Shown here: positions 22,663-31,360 of the stretch, piece after piece
Layout of the letters: each line of letters opens with the position of its first letter
Numbering within the stretch: the first letter of the stretch is position 1
Origin: Billgrantia montanilacus
GTDB taxonomy: Bacteria; Pseudomonadota; Gammaproteobacteria; Pseudomonadales; Halomonadaceae
Direction: 5' to 3'
Length of the DNA stretch: 64,000 nucleotides
Assembly (NCBI RefSeq): GCF_003336675.1
Contig: NZ_QPII01000005.1
Location: 72,776 to 136,775, forward strand
The notes under the pieces: model-generated
The model's input: only the letters and a program-made list of their open reading frames with translations
Databases searched by the model: none
What the model was told of the DNA's origin: nothing
Program-made: the position numbers and the translations under genes

Positions 22663-23676
22663 TTATTCGGCGAACTCGATGTTCTCGACCAGGCAGCCGA
22701 ACCCGTAATCCTCGACGACATAGGCGTCATTGCTGGATTCGTAGTTCTCGACCCGCTTGCGCTTGGGGTTGTCGATGATGCTGCGGCGGCGGCTGCCGAG
22801 CTGCCAGTACATGGACAGGTTCTGCAGGCTGGTGATGAACACGGTGCCATCGGGCACGAAGGGCGCCCGCACCGCCTGCAGGCCACCGACACGCTTCTGG
22901 CTGATGATCAGGTCTAGCGCCCGGGCCTCGGTGGGCGTTTCAGCGTGCTGCTGGATCAGCGGGAAATACTTATCGGCGAGCATCTTGCGGCCCATGATGG
23001 CCACCAGGTCGGTGGACTCGCGGAACCAGGGATCGATCATCTCGTTGACGGCGTCGAAGACCAGTGCGTCGAGGTTCTTGTAGTCGCCTGCGGCGCCGAC
23101 GGTCACCTTGCCGGATGCTGCTACGACTTCGGTCAGCACGCGGGCCGGGGCGTGGGTGCGGTACTTCTGCAACCAACCGATGTTGACGTCCTGCAGCAGC
23201 GGGTTCGCGGTGCGGTCGGTTTCGGTGGCGGCTGAGGTGCCGTTGAAGCCGATCATGATGCGGTCGAGCGCCTGCTGGCGAACGATTGCGTTGCGCACGC
23301 GGGTTTGGAAGTCCGGGAACTTGGCCCAGGAGTCCATCTTGCCCCAGCCGAGGAAGGTGTCGAACTCGGTGCTGTGGCACTCGTAGGCGTTGTCGCTCAG
23401 GGTGCTGAGGTCACGCGGGGCGCGGTCATTCTGGCTGACATCGGTGCGGCCGGCGACAGGCCCGGAAATGCCGAGGCCGAGCTTTTCGCCCTTGAGCTCG
23501 TCGACGCCGACGATGTTGATCTGGCCAAGGAACTCGCTGGATTCCTGAATCTTGGATTCCAGGGTCTGCTGAACGCTGGGCGAGACGCTGAACGTCTCGG
23601 CGGCGCTGGGCACGGCTGACAGCTGCGCCAGGCGGTCCTTCCAGTTGTTGAAGGCAATACGGGTTTCGTTGCGCAT
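22663..23676 (-). CDS. N: P2-like major capsid protein N
   Basis: A 337-residue capsid protein (P2 gpN is 357). The start MRNETRIAFNNWKDRLAQL and the blocks KIQESSEFLGQINIVGVDELKGEKLGLGISG, DSWAKFPDFQTRVRNAIVRQ, LLQDVNIGWLQKYRTHAPARV and NYESSNDAYVVEDYG line up with P2 throughout. The gpO protease trims its N-terminus during head maturation. It follows O directly. Confidence 0.96.
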   Translation of the reverse strand: MRNETRIAFNNWKDRLAQLSAVPSAAETFSVSPSVQQTLESKIQESSEFLGQINIVGVDELKGEKLGLGISGPVAGRTDVSQNDRAPRDLSTLSDNAYECHSTEFDTFLGWGKMDSWAKFPDFQTRVRNAIVRQQALDRIMIGFNGTSAATETDRTANPLLQDVNIGWLQKYRTHAPARVLTEVVAASGKVTVGAAGDYKNLDALVFDAVNEMIDPWFRESTDLVAIMGRKMLADKYFPLIQQHAETPTEARALDLIISQKRVGGLQAVRAPFVPDGTVFITSLQNLSMYWQLGSRRRSIIDNPKRKRVENYESSNDAYVVEDYGFGCLVENIEFAE

Positions 23677-23685
23677 GGTCAGTCC

Positions 23686-24513
23686 TTAGCAGTCGGTCAG
23701 TTCAGCACCGCCGGCGGGGCCGGTGGCAGATGAGCGGTTGGGGGTGTCAGGGGTGGTGTCGAGCTTGGTGCACAGCTCGTCGAGCTTGGTCTTGGTCGCT
23801 TCGTGCGCCTGCTGCAGCTCGGCGAAGGCCTCGGCGGTCGGCCGAGCTTCGAGATCGTCGGCCAGGGCGCTATGGCGCTGGACGAACAGCTCGAGGGTCT
23901 GCTCGAGCTCGGTGCGGAAGGCGTCGAAGCCGTCGGCGGTCTTGGCGTCGTGCTTTTTGAACAGCGCCTTGACCCGGTCGGCCAGCGTGGGGCCCTTGTC
24001 GGCCGGCTCGTCTTCCTGCTCGGTGGAGAAATCGAGCTCTGTCTCGACGGCGGCGGTGAAGAGGTTGCCCGGGCTGCGCTTGCGGTCGGCCAGCGGGCTC
24101 TTGTCACCCTGCTGGGCGCTGAACTGCAGCATCTCGGTACCGAGCGATGCCGGCGAGTCGGTGACCGCGAGCCCTTCGAGGTAGGCCTCACCGGTGTCGG
24201 CGAACTTGGGGTTCACCTCGATGGAGCTGTAGACCTTCTGCCGCTGGCCGTTGATTTCCTTCAGCCGGTCGGTGGGGTCGATCTGCACGAACAGGGCCAG
24301 CTTGCCGTCTTCGACCTCTTCGGCCTTGGCGGCGGTGACATCGCCGAGCGCGGCGAAGGGGCCGTCGTGGTACATGCCGCGCATGTGCTCCATCCAGACC
24401 CGGGCGCCGTATTTCTTGGGGTCGTAGTTGGCGGCCATCTGCTGGATCCACTCGCGTGAGATCTCGCGGCCGTCAGTAGTGGCGCCTTGCGTGGCGACGC
24501 GGAACCATTTCAT
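23686..24513 (-). CDS. O: P2-like capsid scaffold and maturation protease O
   Basis: 275 residues from MKWFRVATQG at 24513, which has a GAGGAC ribosome site (P2 gpO is 284). The N-terminal half is the serine protease. The P2 triad Asp19, His48, Ser107 corresponds here to Asp14 (TTDGR), His43 (WMEHMRG) and Ser97 (VYSSIEV). The LAVTDSPASLGTE motif is also kept. The C-terminal half is helical and acts as scaffold. A start at 24552 is also in frame but lacks support. Confidence 0.94.
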   Translation of the reverse strand: MKWFRVATQGATTDGREISREWIQQMAANYDPKKYGARVWMEHMRGMYHDGPFAALGDVTAAKAEEVEDGKLALFVQIDPTDRLKEINGQRQKVYSSIEVNPKFADTGEAYLEGLAVTDSPASLGTEMLQFSAQQGDKSPLADRKRSPGNLFTAAVETELDFSTEQEDEPADKGPTLADRVKALFKKHDAKTADGFDAFRTELEQTLELFVQRHSALADDLEARPTAEAFAELQQAHEATKTKLDELCTKLDTTPDTPNRSSATGPAGGAELTDC

Positions 24514-24607
24514 AGATTGTCCTCGGGCAGTGTCTGGGCTGACTCGGTTCATGGCGGTTCAATGCGGTCAGGTTCCGCGCCCATGCGCAGCGCCTCAACT
24601 TGGGGGC

Positions 24608-24630
24608 GTTGTAGGACTCTTATCCACAAC
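24608..24630. promoter_or_regulatory. Shared late activator site between O and P operons
   Basis: The dyad GTTGT-N13-ACAAC lies in the divergent gap between O (minus) and P (plus). It has the same half-sites and spacer as the FI and V sites. Its centre is 56 bases from the P ATG, exactly the distance at V, and 106 bases from the O ATG. P2 also drives its divergent P and O operons from this interval. Confidence 0.72.
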
Positions 24631-24674
24631 CGGGGGCACCGGGCGCCCTGCGCGTGCGCGGGTACGCTGGCGGC

Positions 24675-26452
24675 ATGACGACGATGCCCCCCGACCTAAT
24701 TGATTCCCCCCGCCTGACGGCCCGACACCTGTACTGGCAGGGCTGGCGAGTGGCGCGCATTGCCGAGTTCATCGGCGAGAAACCCGCGACCGTGCACAGC
24801 TGGAAACAGCGCGACGACTGGGAGGGCGCGACGCCGACCCAGCGAGTCGAGGGCGCGCTCGAGGCGCGCCTGGTGCAGCTGATCGTCAAGGAGCCCAAGG
24901 AGGGGCGGGACTTCAAGGAGATCGACCTGCTCGGCCGGCAGATCGAGCGACTGGCCCGGGTGCACCGGTACCAGGAGACTGGCAAGGAGGCCGACCTCAA
25001 CCCGAATATCAACGCCCGCAACGAGGCGCCGCGGCGGAAACAGCGCCGCAACTTCCTGGAAGACGAGCAGATCGAGGCGCTCAAAGACGCCTTCATGGAT
25101 TCGCTGTTCGAGTACCAGGTCGAGTGGTACGACGCCGGCCAGAAGCACCGCATCCGCAACATCTTGAAGAGCAGGCAGATCGGCGCGACCTGGTACTTCG
25201 CCCGCGAGGCCATCGTCGATGCCTTTGAGACGGGCAGGAACAAGATCTTCCTGTCAGCCAGTAAGGCCCAGGCGCATATCTTCAAGAACTACATCGTTCA
25301 GTTCGTGAAAGAGGTCTGCGACGTCGAGCTGAAGGGTGATCCCCTGGTGCTGGACAACGGCGCCGAGCTGCACTTCCTCGGCACCAACTCGAAGACCGCT
25401 CAGGGCTACCACGGCGACGTTTTCCTTGATGAGTATTTTTGGATCCACCGGTTCCAGGAGTTCCGCAAGGTCACCAGCGGCATGGCGATGCACAAGAAAT
25501 GGCGGCAGACCTATTTCAGCACGCCGTCGAGTGTCGGCCACGAGGCTTACCCGTTCTGGAATGGTGAGCTTTCAACAAGCGCCGGGCGAAGAAGGATCGC
25601 AAGGAGTTCGACGTTTCCCATGCTGCGCTGGCTCGCGGGATGGTCTGCCCCGATGGGCAGTGGCGGCAGATCGTCACGGTGGAAGACGCCATCGCCGGCG
25701 GCTGCGACCTGTTCGACCTCGACCAGCTGCGCCTCGAGTACAGCGACGACGAGTTCGCCAACTTGCTCATGTGCCAGTTCGTCGACGACAGCCAGTCAGC
25801 TTTCCCGCTGTCTCTGGTCATGCCGTGCATGGTCGACAGCTGGGAGGTGTGGGACGACTACCGGCCGTTCGCGCCTCGGCCGGTGGGCGACCGGGGCGTC
25901 TGGATCGGCTACGACCCGACCGGTACCGGCGAGGATGGCGACGGCGCTGGCCTGGTGGTGGTGCTTCCGGCTCGCTCGATGGGCGAGCGGCACCGGGTGT
26001 TGGAGCGTCACCGTCTCAAGGGCGACGACTACGAGGCCCAGGCTGATTTCATCAAGGGCTTCCGCGACAAGTACCGCATCGAGCACATCGGCATCGACAC
26101 TACCGGGCTCGGCGGGGCGGTGGCCGAGTACGTCGAAAAGTGGTTCCCCACCGTGGTGCGTTACCGCTACACCCCGGAGCTGAAGGGCATGATGGTCATG
26201 CAGGCTCAGCAGATCATGCGGAAAGGGCGGCTTGAGTTCGACGCCGGCTGGGCCGACCTCATGCAATCGTTTATGGCGATCAAGCGCGAGCTGACCGACA
26301 GCGGGCGCCAGTTCACCTACAAATCCGGACGCAACAAACAGACCGGCCACGCCGACTTGGCGTGGGCGACGATGCACGCCTTGCACAAAGAACCGATCGA
26401 AGGCCCGGCCGAGGCCGGAACGGGTCACTCAATGATGGAGATTTTCGAATGA
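24675..26452 (+). pseudogene. P: P2-like large terminase subunit P, frameshifted
   Basis: Reading from 24675, the protein follows P2 gpP: DNA-binding N-terminus (HLYWQGWRVARIAEFIGE), ATPase Walker A-like region (ILKSRQIGATWYFAREAI) and Walker B (GDVFLDEYFWI). At 25569-25573 (CTTTC) the frame breaks. Adding one T restores GELFNKRRAKKDRKEFDVSH and leads into the second frame. That frame carries the nuclease domain (VWIGYDPTGTGEDGD, IGIDTTGLG) to the stop at 26452. The joined length is about 592 codons, matching P2 gpP (590). Either the gene is inactive or a base was missed in a short T-run. Q overlaps its end. Confidence 0.88.
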
Positions 26453-27513
26453 GCGAGACAGCCGCCAAGCCGCGCATCAGGGTGCCGGCCTACAAGACCG
26501 ACGACAGTGGCCCGGGCCGGATGGAGGCGTTCAGCTTCGGCGAGCCGGAGCCGGTGACCAGCATGCGCGACATCTGGTATGAGGGGGTTTGGCTCTCGCC
26601 TGACGAGTGGTACGAGCCGCCGATCCCGCTGTCGATCCTGGCGAAGAGCTACCGGGCCACCGCCCACCATGGGTCGGCGTTGCAAGTGAAGCGGAACATT
26701 CTGCTGCGCACCTTCCAGCCCCATGAGCTGCTGGGCCGCCAGGCGTTCAGCGCGCTGGCCCTGGATTACCTGGTGTTCGGCAATGGTTACCTCGAGGAAG
26801 TGGTCGGCCGGCTGGGCAGGCGGTTGCCGTTCCGGCATCTGCGCGCCAAGTACATGCGGCGGGGCGGCGCGAATGCCGACCGCTATTGGTGGGTACCGAA
26901 CTACCTTGAGAAAGTCGAGTTGCCCAGGGGCAGGGTGGTGCACCTGCTCGAGCCCGACATCGATCAATCGATCTATGGGGTACCCGACTATATCGGCAGC
27001 CTGCAAAGCGCCTGGCTCAACGAGAGCGCGACGCTCTTCCGCCGGCGTTACTACCTCAACGGCTCGCACGCCGGGTTCATCATGTACGTCAATGACCCTG
27101 CCCAGGACCAGGGCGACATCGATGCCATCCGCACGGCGCTCAAGGAGAGCAAAGGCCCCGGCAATTTCCGGAACCTGTTCATGTACTCCCCCGGGGGCAA
27201 GAAAGACGGGGTTCAGATCATCCCGGTTTCCGAGGTCGCGGCGAAGGATGATTTCTTCAACATCAAGAACCTGACTCGAGATGACCAACTGGCCGGGCAT
27301 AGGATACCCCCCCAGCTGATGGGGGTGGTCCCCATGAACACGGCGGGGTTCGGTGACGTCGAGAAGGCCGCCCGGGTGTTCGTGGCCAACGAACTGGAGC
27401 CCCTGCAGGCAACGATGATGGAGATCAACGAGCTGATGGGTGAAGAGATCGTCCGGTTCCGGCCTTACTCGCTGGATGCCCCGGGCGGTGGCGGCCTGGA
27501 CCCGACCCGGTAG
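26449..27513 (+). CDS. Q: P2-like portal protein Q
   Basis: A 354-residue portal vertex protein (P2 gpQ is 344). It includes FGEPEPVTSMRDIWYEGVW, the AHHGSALQVKRNILLRTF stretch, DYLVFGNGYLEEV, GVPDYIGSLQSAWLNESATLFRRRYY and FGDVEKAARVFVANELEPLQ. The ATG overlaps the P stop (ATGA), so Q depends on ribosomes ending P in the unmutated operon. The portal ring is the channel for DNA packaging and ejection. A strong terminator follows. Confidence 0.95.
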   Translation: MSETAAKPRIRVPAYKTDDSGPGRMEAFSFGEPEPVTSMRDIWYEGVWLSPDEWYEPPIPLSILAKSYRATAHHGSALQVKRNILLRTFQPHELLGRQAFSALALDYLVFGNGYLEEVVGRLGRRLPFRHLRAKYMRRGGANADRYWWVPNYLEKVELPRGRVVHLLEPDIDQSIYGVPDYIGSLQSAWLNESATLFRRRYYLNGSHAGFIMYVNDPAQDQGDIDAIRTALKESKGPGNFRNLFMYSPGGKKDGVQIIPVSEVAAKDDFFNIKNLTRDDQLAGHRIPPQLMGVVPMNTAGFGDVEKAARVFVANELEPLQATMMEINELMGEEIVRFRPYSLDAPGGGGLDPTR

Positions 27514-27547
27514 CCCAGCCCTCAGGCCAGACCCCACGCCAACCCCT

Positions 27548-27570
27548 GCCGCCCACCTGGGCGGCTTTTT
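27548..27570 (+). terminator. Terminator of the P-Q operon
   Basis: A perfect 7-bp GC stem (GCCGCCC and GGGCGGC, 4-nt loop) followed by TTTTT, 35 bases after the Q stop. It marks the last recognisable prophage transcription unit in the window. Confidence 0.85.
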
Positions 27571-28185
27571 CTGGCCAACCTGCCAATCTTTTTTGAGACG
27601 CATTAGCTTTAGTATCTGCGACAATGCCCAGCGCGGCCGCCTGAGCCTCGCCGCTGCTACCCCTGCCCGCCCCTCGCCCTGTGCTTTCCTTTCGGCCTGC
27701 TGGCCACCACCGGCAGCACCACCCCCACCCCGGCGCCACCCCACGGCGCGCCATCGGCACCCCGCCCCGCCTGCGCTCTAAAAATAATTATTTTTATGCA
27801 CTTATGCGATAAGGGTTCAGCCCTCGCCGTTACTGGGCTCGCGGGTGGTTATTAGAGGTTCTTTTCTTATGCGATTTTATGCGCTTTCGGGGTGGTTATG
27901 CACAGGCGGTTTTCATCTGGTGGGCACTGAAAAGCCGGCAACCATGGATGGTCTGCCGGCTTCGTTGAATTCCTGCCGCGAGTGGGGTGCTGTACCACTA
28001 GTGTACCAAGCGGCCCGCGAGGCCCGTAGCTGCCGGCTTCGTTGTCCCATCCATCATCGGGGCAACAGAAAAGGTGCGGTCGAGCTCGGGCATCGGCATC
28101 ACTGGGTAGGGCGGAGGAAGGGGCATAGTCTATCAGCCCTGGTCAATCGTTGACCATCTCAGGCATTGACCATCGCCGGACAGCC
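27571..28185. other. Gene-free prophage/chromosome junction region
   Basis: No convincing coding sequence is seen. Contents include an AT-rich palindrome (AAAAATAATTATTTTT, near 27781-27796), a GCGCTTTCGGGGTGG stretch (27881-27895) that loosely recalls P2-type cos sequence, and a 15-bp exact direct repeat CTGCCGGCTTCGTTG at 27953-27967 and 28030-28044. Between the repeat copies lies the tandem TGTACCA-CTAG-TGTACCA. The perfect dyad GGTCAA-TCG-TTGACC lies at 28141-28155. The prophage edge is probably here, but I cannot define an att core. Confidence 0.5.
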
Positions 28186-28992
28186 TCATGCAGTGAACAC
28201 CGCATACACCATCTGCAGTGCCAGCCCCATCAGCATGACGGCGAAGACCCGCTTGAGCAGGGCGACGGGGAGCTTGTGGGCCAGCCTGGCACCGATGGGG
28301 GCGGTGAGGATACTGAAGGGCGCCATCAGCAGCAGGGCGGGTAGGTAGACGTAGCCCAGGGCGGCCGTCGGCAGGCCCTGTGTGGCCCAGCCGTTGATGA
28401 TGTAGCCCAGCGCACCCGCCACGGCGATGGGCAGCCCCACGGCCGCTGAGGTGCCGATGGCGCGGGGCAGCTTCACGTTGCACCAGGTCAGAAAGGGCAC
28501 CGTCAGCGAGCCACCGCCGATGGCCACCAGGGCCGAAATGCCGCCAATGCCGAGGCCGGCACCGCTCAGGCCGATCGGGCCTGGCAGGCTGCGGCTCGGC
28601 TTGGGCTTCAGGTTGGCGAGCATCTGCAGCGACATCAGCACCATGAAGCAGGCAAAGAAGATGGCCAGGCCTCGGGTTGGCATCAGGGCGGCGATGAAGG
28701 TCGCCATGAAGGTACCGGTCAGGATACCCGGCGTAATGAAGCGTACGGTTTTCCAGTCCACGGCCCCGTGGCGATGGTGGGATAGCAGGCTGGCGGTGGC
28801 GGCGGGAATGATGGCAGCCATGGCGGTGCCCAGGGCCAGATGGGCGAGGTGTTCATGAGGCACGCCCTGCAGCACGAACAGTGAGGTAAGAATCGGCACC
28901 ATGATGCCGCCGCCACCGATGCCGAGCAGGCCGGCCATGAGGCCGACTACGCCGCCCAGGGCAACGTAGGCCAGCCACCAGATGAGTTCCAA
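28186..28992 (-). CDS. TauE/SafE (TSUP) family membrane permease
   Basis: A 268-residue protein with about eight membrane helices in two repeats. Each repeat carries the glycine-rich family motif: GLMAGLLGIGGGGIMVPIL near the start and SALVAIGGGSLTVPFLTW near residue 160. Members export or import sulfite, sulfoacetate or other small organic acids. The substrate here is not indicated by neighbours. It is the first chromosomal gene right of the prophage. Confidence 0.88.
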   Translation of the reverse strand: MELIWWLAYVALGGVVGLMAGLLGIGGGGIMVPILTSLFVLQGVPHEHLAHLALGTAMAAIIPAATASLLSHHRHGAVDWKTVRFITPGILTGTFMATFIAALMPTRGLAIFFACFMVLMSLQMLANLKPKPSRSLPGPIGLSGAGLGIGGISALVAIGGGSLTVPFLTWCNVKLPRAIGTSAAVGLPIAVAGALGYIINGWATQGLPTAALGYVYLPALLLMAPFSILTAPIGARLAHKLPVALLKRVFAVMLMGLALQMVYAVFTA

Positions 28993-29177
28993 GGTCGCGT
29001 CTCCTGAAAGGGCTTCGCCAGAATTGGCGGTCCATTGTACGGGAAGTTGACTGTCAGGCGGTGGGTGAAAAAGAGGTGGCGTGAGCTATGCTATTGGCTG
29101 CACGGCCCGACGATATGGGAAGTGCTAGCGGAGACATGGCACTGACTGAGGGCATGGCGTGAATGCAGGGGAAGGCG

Positions 29178-30032
29178 ATGAAGATCGCGCGAGGGACCGA
29201 TAAAGGGAATAAAAGAGAGCTGCCTGCTCATCGAGCCGTGGCCCACAGGGTGTCTCTCCCCGGACTGGAGGCGTTGAGCCTCGTTTCCAATAGAACGTTT
29301 CCCCGGCACGCCCACGACCAGTTCGGAATTGGCCTGATCGTGTCCGGTGGTCATCGCTCCTGGAGCGGTCTCGGCACGGTGGATGCCCGCGCCGGCAATC
29401 TGATTACGGTCAATCCCGGAGAGCTGCACGATGGCAGCCCGATGAATGGCGTCAGCCGTGCCTGGCGAATGCTCTATTTCGACCCGGCCCTGGTGGCGTG
29501 CAGTTTGGAAGGTGCCCTGGATGGCGAGGGGAGCCGGACGATCGAGTTTGCCAGGCCGGCTATTGATGATCCCCGGTGTGCGGCGCTGTTTCAGCAGCTT
29601 TTTACCAAGGCGACGCTGACTGACAGCGAGCCGATGGCCGTCGAAGAGCTGTTGCTGCGCTTCTTGGCTAGCGCATTTCGCCGGCATGGCGCCTATCAGG
29701 CCCGCTGCGATGACCCTCTCCCCCGTATGGCAAGGGTGCGCCAGTGGCTTGACGAGGCACCGGAGCAGGCAGCCTCCCTGGCTGAGCTGGCGGCCGAGGT
29801 CGGGGTGAGCCGGTATCAGTTGCTGCGCGGCTTTGTCCGCGAGACCGGCATGACACCGCATGCCTATCGTGTTCAGCGGCGTGTGCGTGTGGCGAGGCAA
29901 CTTATCATCGAAGGCCAGACGCTGAGCCAGGCGGCGGCGGGGGCCGGCTTCGCCGACCAGAGCCATATGACCCGGGCCTTCACGCGGCAGTTGGGTATTT
30001 CACCCGGGCGCTACCGGGCGGCACTGGGATGA
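29178..30032 (+). CDS. AraC-family transcriptional regulator
   Basis: 284 residues from the ATG at 29178, which has a GGGGAAGG ribosome site. The N-terminal cupin domain (residues about 35-110: NRTFPRHAHDQFGIGLIVSGGH) should bind an effector. The C-terminal 100 residues hold the two helix-turn-helix units (SLAELAAEVGVSRYQLLRGFVRETG, then SQAAAGAGFADQSHMTRAFTRQLG) ending in the family PGRYR motif. The LysE-type exporter starts about 100 bases downstream on the same strand, so it is probably the target. Confidence 0.9.
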   Translation: MKIARGTDKGNKRELPAHRAVAHRVSLPGLEALSLVSNRTFPRHAHDQFGIGLIVSGGHRSWSGLGTVDARAGNLITVNPGELHDGSPMNGVSRAWRMLYFDPALVACSLEGALDGEGSRTIEFARPAIDDPRCAALFQQLFTKATLTDSEPMAVEELLLRFLASAFRRHGAYQARCDDPLPRMARVRQWLDEAPEQAASLAELAAEVGVSRYQLLRGFVRETGMTPHAYRVQRRVRVARQLIIEGQTLSQAAAGAGFADQSHMTRAFTRQLGISPGRYRAALG

Positions 30033-30133
30033 CGTGAGCACCTGCAATTTCCTTCAAGACGCTCTACCCGATGGCGAGCAGAGTGGTAGCGAGCCCATGC
30101 TCGACCCACTTCAGCCATTGGGAGAGTCCGCTC

Positions 30134-30745
30134 GTGAGTATCGAATTTCTACTGACCTCGCTGGTCATCGTCGCCTTGCCTGGAACCGGAGTGATCTTCA
30201 CCCTGGTGGCGGGAATCACGCGTGGTGTCGTGGCGGGTATCCTGGCGGCAGCGGGCTGCACCCTTGGTATCGTGCCGCACATGTTGGTTGCTACGCTAGG
30301 CCTTGCCCCCTTGTTGCATACCAGTGCCGTGGCCTTCCAGATGCTCAAGTTTGCGGGTGTTGGCTACCTGCTATACCTTGCCTGGGGCACGTTGAGGGAG
30401 AGGGGGGCACTCAGGATTGAGCAGGGCGCCAGTCCGCAGGCTGGTTGGTCCATCATGGCCTCCGCGGCATTCGTCAACCTTCTCAACCCGAAGCTGACGA
30501 TCTTCTTTGTCGCGTTCCTCCCCCAATTCCTCGATGCCAGCGAAACGGCTCCGCTGCTGCGAATGCTGGAGCTGAGTGCTGTGTTCATGATGATGACGTT
30601 GGTTGTCTTCAGTGGCTACGGCGCTTTTGCGGCGGCCGTGCGCAGCCATGTCATCTCCCGCCCGGAGGTGCTGGCCTGGATGCGGCGCGGCTTTGCGACT
30701 GCCTTCTTGGCACTCGGCATCCGGCTTGCGTTGGTAGAGCGCTAG
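30134..30745 (+). CDS. LysE-family amino-acid exporter
   Basis: 203 residues from a GTG at 30134, which has GGGAGA eight bases upstream; this start restores the typical MSIEFLLTSLVIVALPG opening. It has six hydrophobic segments and the LysE/RhtB signatures LPGTGVIFTLVAGITRG and AFVNLLNPKLTIFFVAFLPQF. It exports amino acids or related metabolites such as homoserine. It lies just after an AraC regulator, a common arrangement for inducible exporters. A longer frame from 30071 has no ribosome site. Confidence 0.9.
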   Translation: MSIEFLLTSLVIVALPGTGVIFTLVAGITRGVVAGILAAAGCTLGIVPHMLVATLGLAPLLHTSAVAFQMLKFAGVGYLLYLAWGTLRERGALRIEQGASPQAGWSIMASAAFVNLLNPKLTIFFVAFLPQFLDASETAPLLRMLELSAVFMMMTLVVFSGYGAFAAAVRSHVISRPEVLAWMRRGFATAFLALGIRLALVER

Positions 30746-30816
30746 CGGTGCGGCGGGTGAGCGGGCTTGCCAAGGGGTAAGGTGGGCCGAGTTTCGGGCT
30801 GATTTCCTACAGATCG

Positions 30817-30834
30817 TGTAGGCGATCTCTTACA
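30817..30834. promoter_or_regulatory. GacA-type upstream activating sequence
   Basis: TGTAGG-N6-CTTACA matches the GacA box consensus TGTAAG-N6-CTTACA at 11 of 12 positions. Its centre is about 60 bases upstream of the likely start of the GGA-rich sRNA, the spacing seen at Pseudomonas rsmY and rsmZ. Confidence 0.8.
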
Positions 30835-30885
30835 AGCGTTAATAACCTGCGTTAAGCGTTTTTCCTGGCCAAGCTGTCATGGTGA

Positions 30886-31027
30886 AGTCATTGAGCAATG
30901 GACGGCTCTACAGGGAAGAACGAGCCAGGATGGCATGGTACCAAGGAAGCGCGAACAGGACGTTCGTGAAAGGCAGGAAAGGGATGTGAAGATAGAAGCC
31001 CGGCCTCACGGCCGGGCTTTCTCTGTT
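30886..31027 (+). ncRNA. Candidate CsrB/RsmZ-family regulatory sRNA
   Basis: A non-coding stretch of about 140 bases with many GGA motifs (ATGGAC, CAGGGAAG, CAGGATG, AAGGAAG, CAGGAC, CAGGAA, AGGGATG), several in hairpin loops: CGAAC-AGGAC-GTTCG, and GGCTC-TACAGGGAAGAAC-GAGCC. It ends in a perfect GC-rich terminator (AAGCCCGGCC/GGCCGGGCTT, 30996-31019). A TGTCAT -10-like hexamer (30874-30879) and a GacA box precede it. Such RNAs sequester the translational repressor CsrA/RsmA under GacS/GacA control. The 5' end is approximate. Confidence 0.8.
30996..31027 (+). terminator. Terminator of the GGA-rich sRNA
   Basis: A perfect 10-bp stem (AAGCCCGGCC, loop TCAC, GGCCGGGCTT) followed by TTCTCTGTTTT. 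The U-tract is interrupted but strong in composition. Confidence 0.85.
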
Positions 31028-31360
31028 TTACCGCCTCACTGCCTCACGTCCGCTCACTTGTGTTCGGCAGAGAGCCAGTGGAGACAGCCTGAAGCGCACT
31101 TTATTCAAGTTCACAGCTGTGAAAGTGGAAAGAAGGAGGATAGGAGCCCTTTTGCCAGGCAGGATCCGCGGAGATTTCGGCACGTTTTTTGCCGCAGGGG
31201 GAAAAGTGAACGGGCGTATGGGGTATCCGGGGGGGGCAGCCGGGTGTTTGCAGAAGTGCGACATCAATCAGCAGGGGTTGCTGGTCTGGGACAAGAAAGC
31301 AGATGAAAGAAGAAGGAAGTCATAGCCCAATGACAAGCAGGCAAACGCAAGGAAGTAAGA
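31028..31360. other. Gene-free interval after the sRNA
   Basis: No convincing gene. A 68-residue frame starting with GTG at 31119 has no ribosome site or family features. A purine-rich run precedes the start of the next gene. Nothing else recognised. Confidence 0.5.

Noticed and set aside
27440..27781. Proline-rich 113-residue ORF at the prophage edge
   Set aside because: Overlaps the end of Q and the terminator; its composition follows from the GC bias.
28150..28174. TTGACCATC occurring twice at the end of the permease gene
   Set aside because: Only two nine-base copies with an irregular context; too little to call a repeat family or att core.
31119..31325. 68-residue GTG-start ORF after the sRNA
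   Set aside because: No ribosome site, and the translated sequence looks non-coding.
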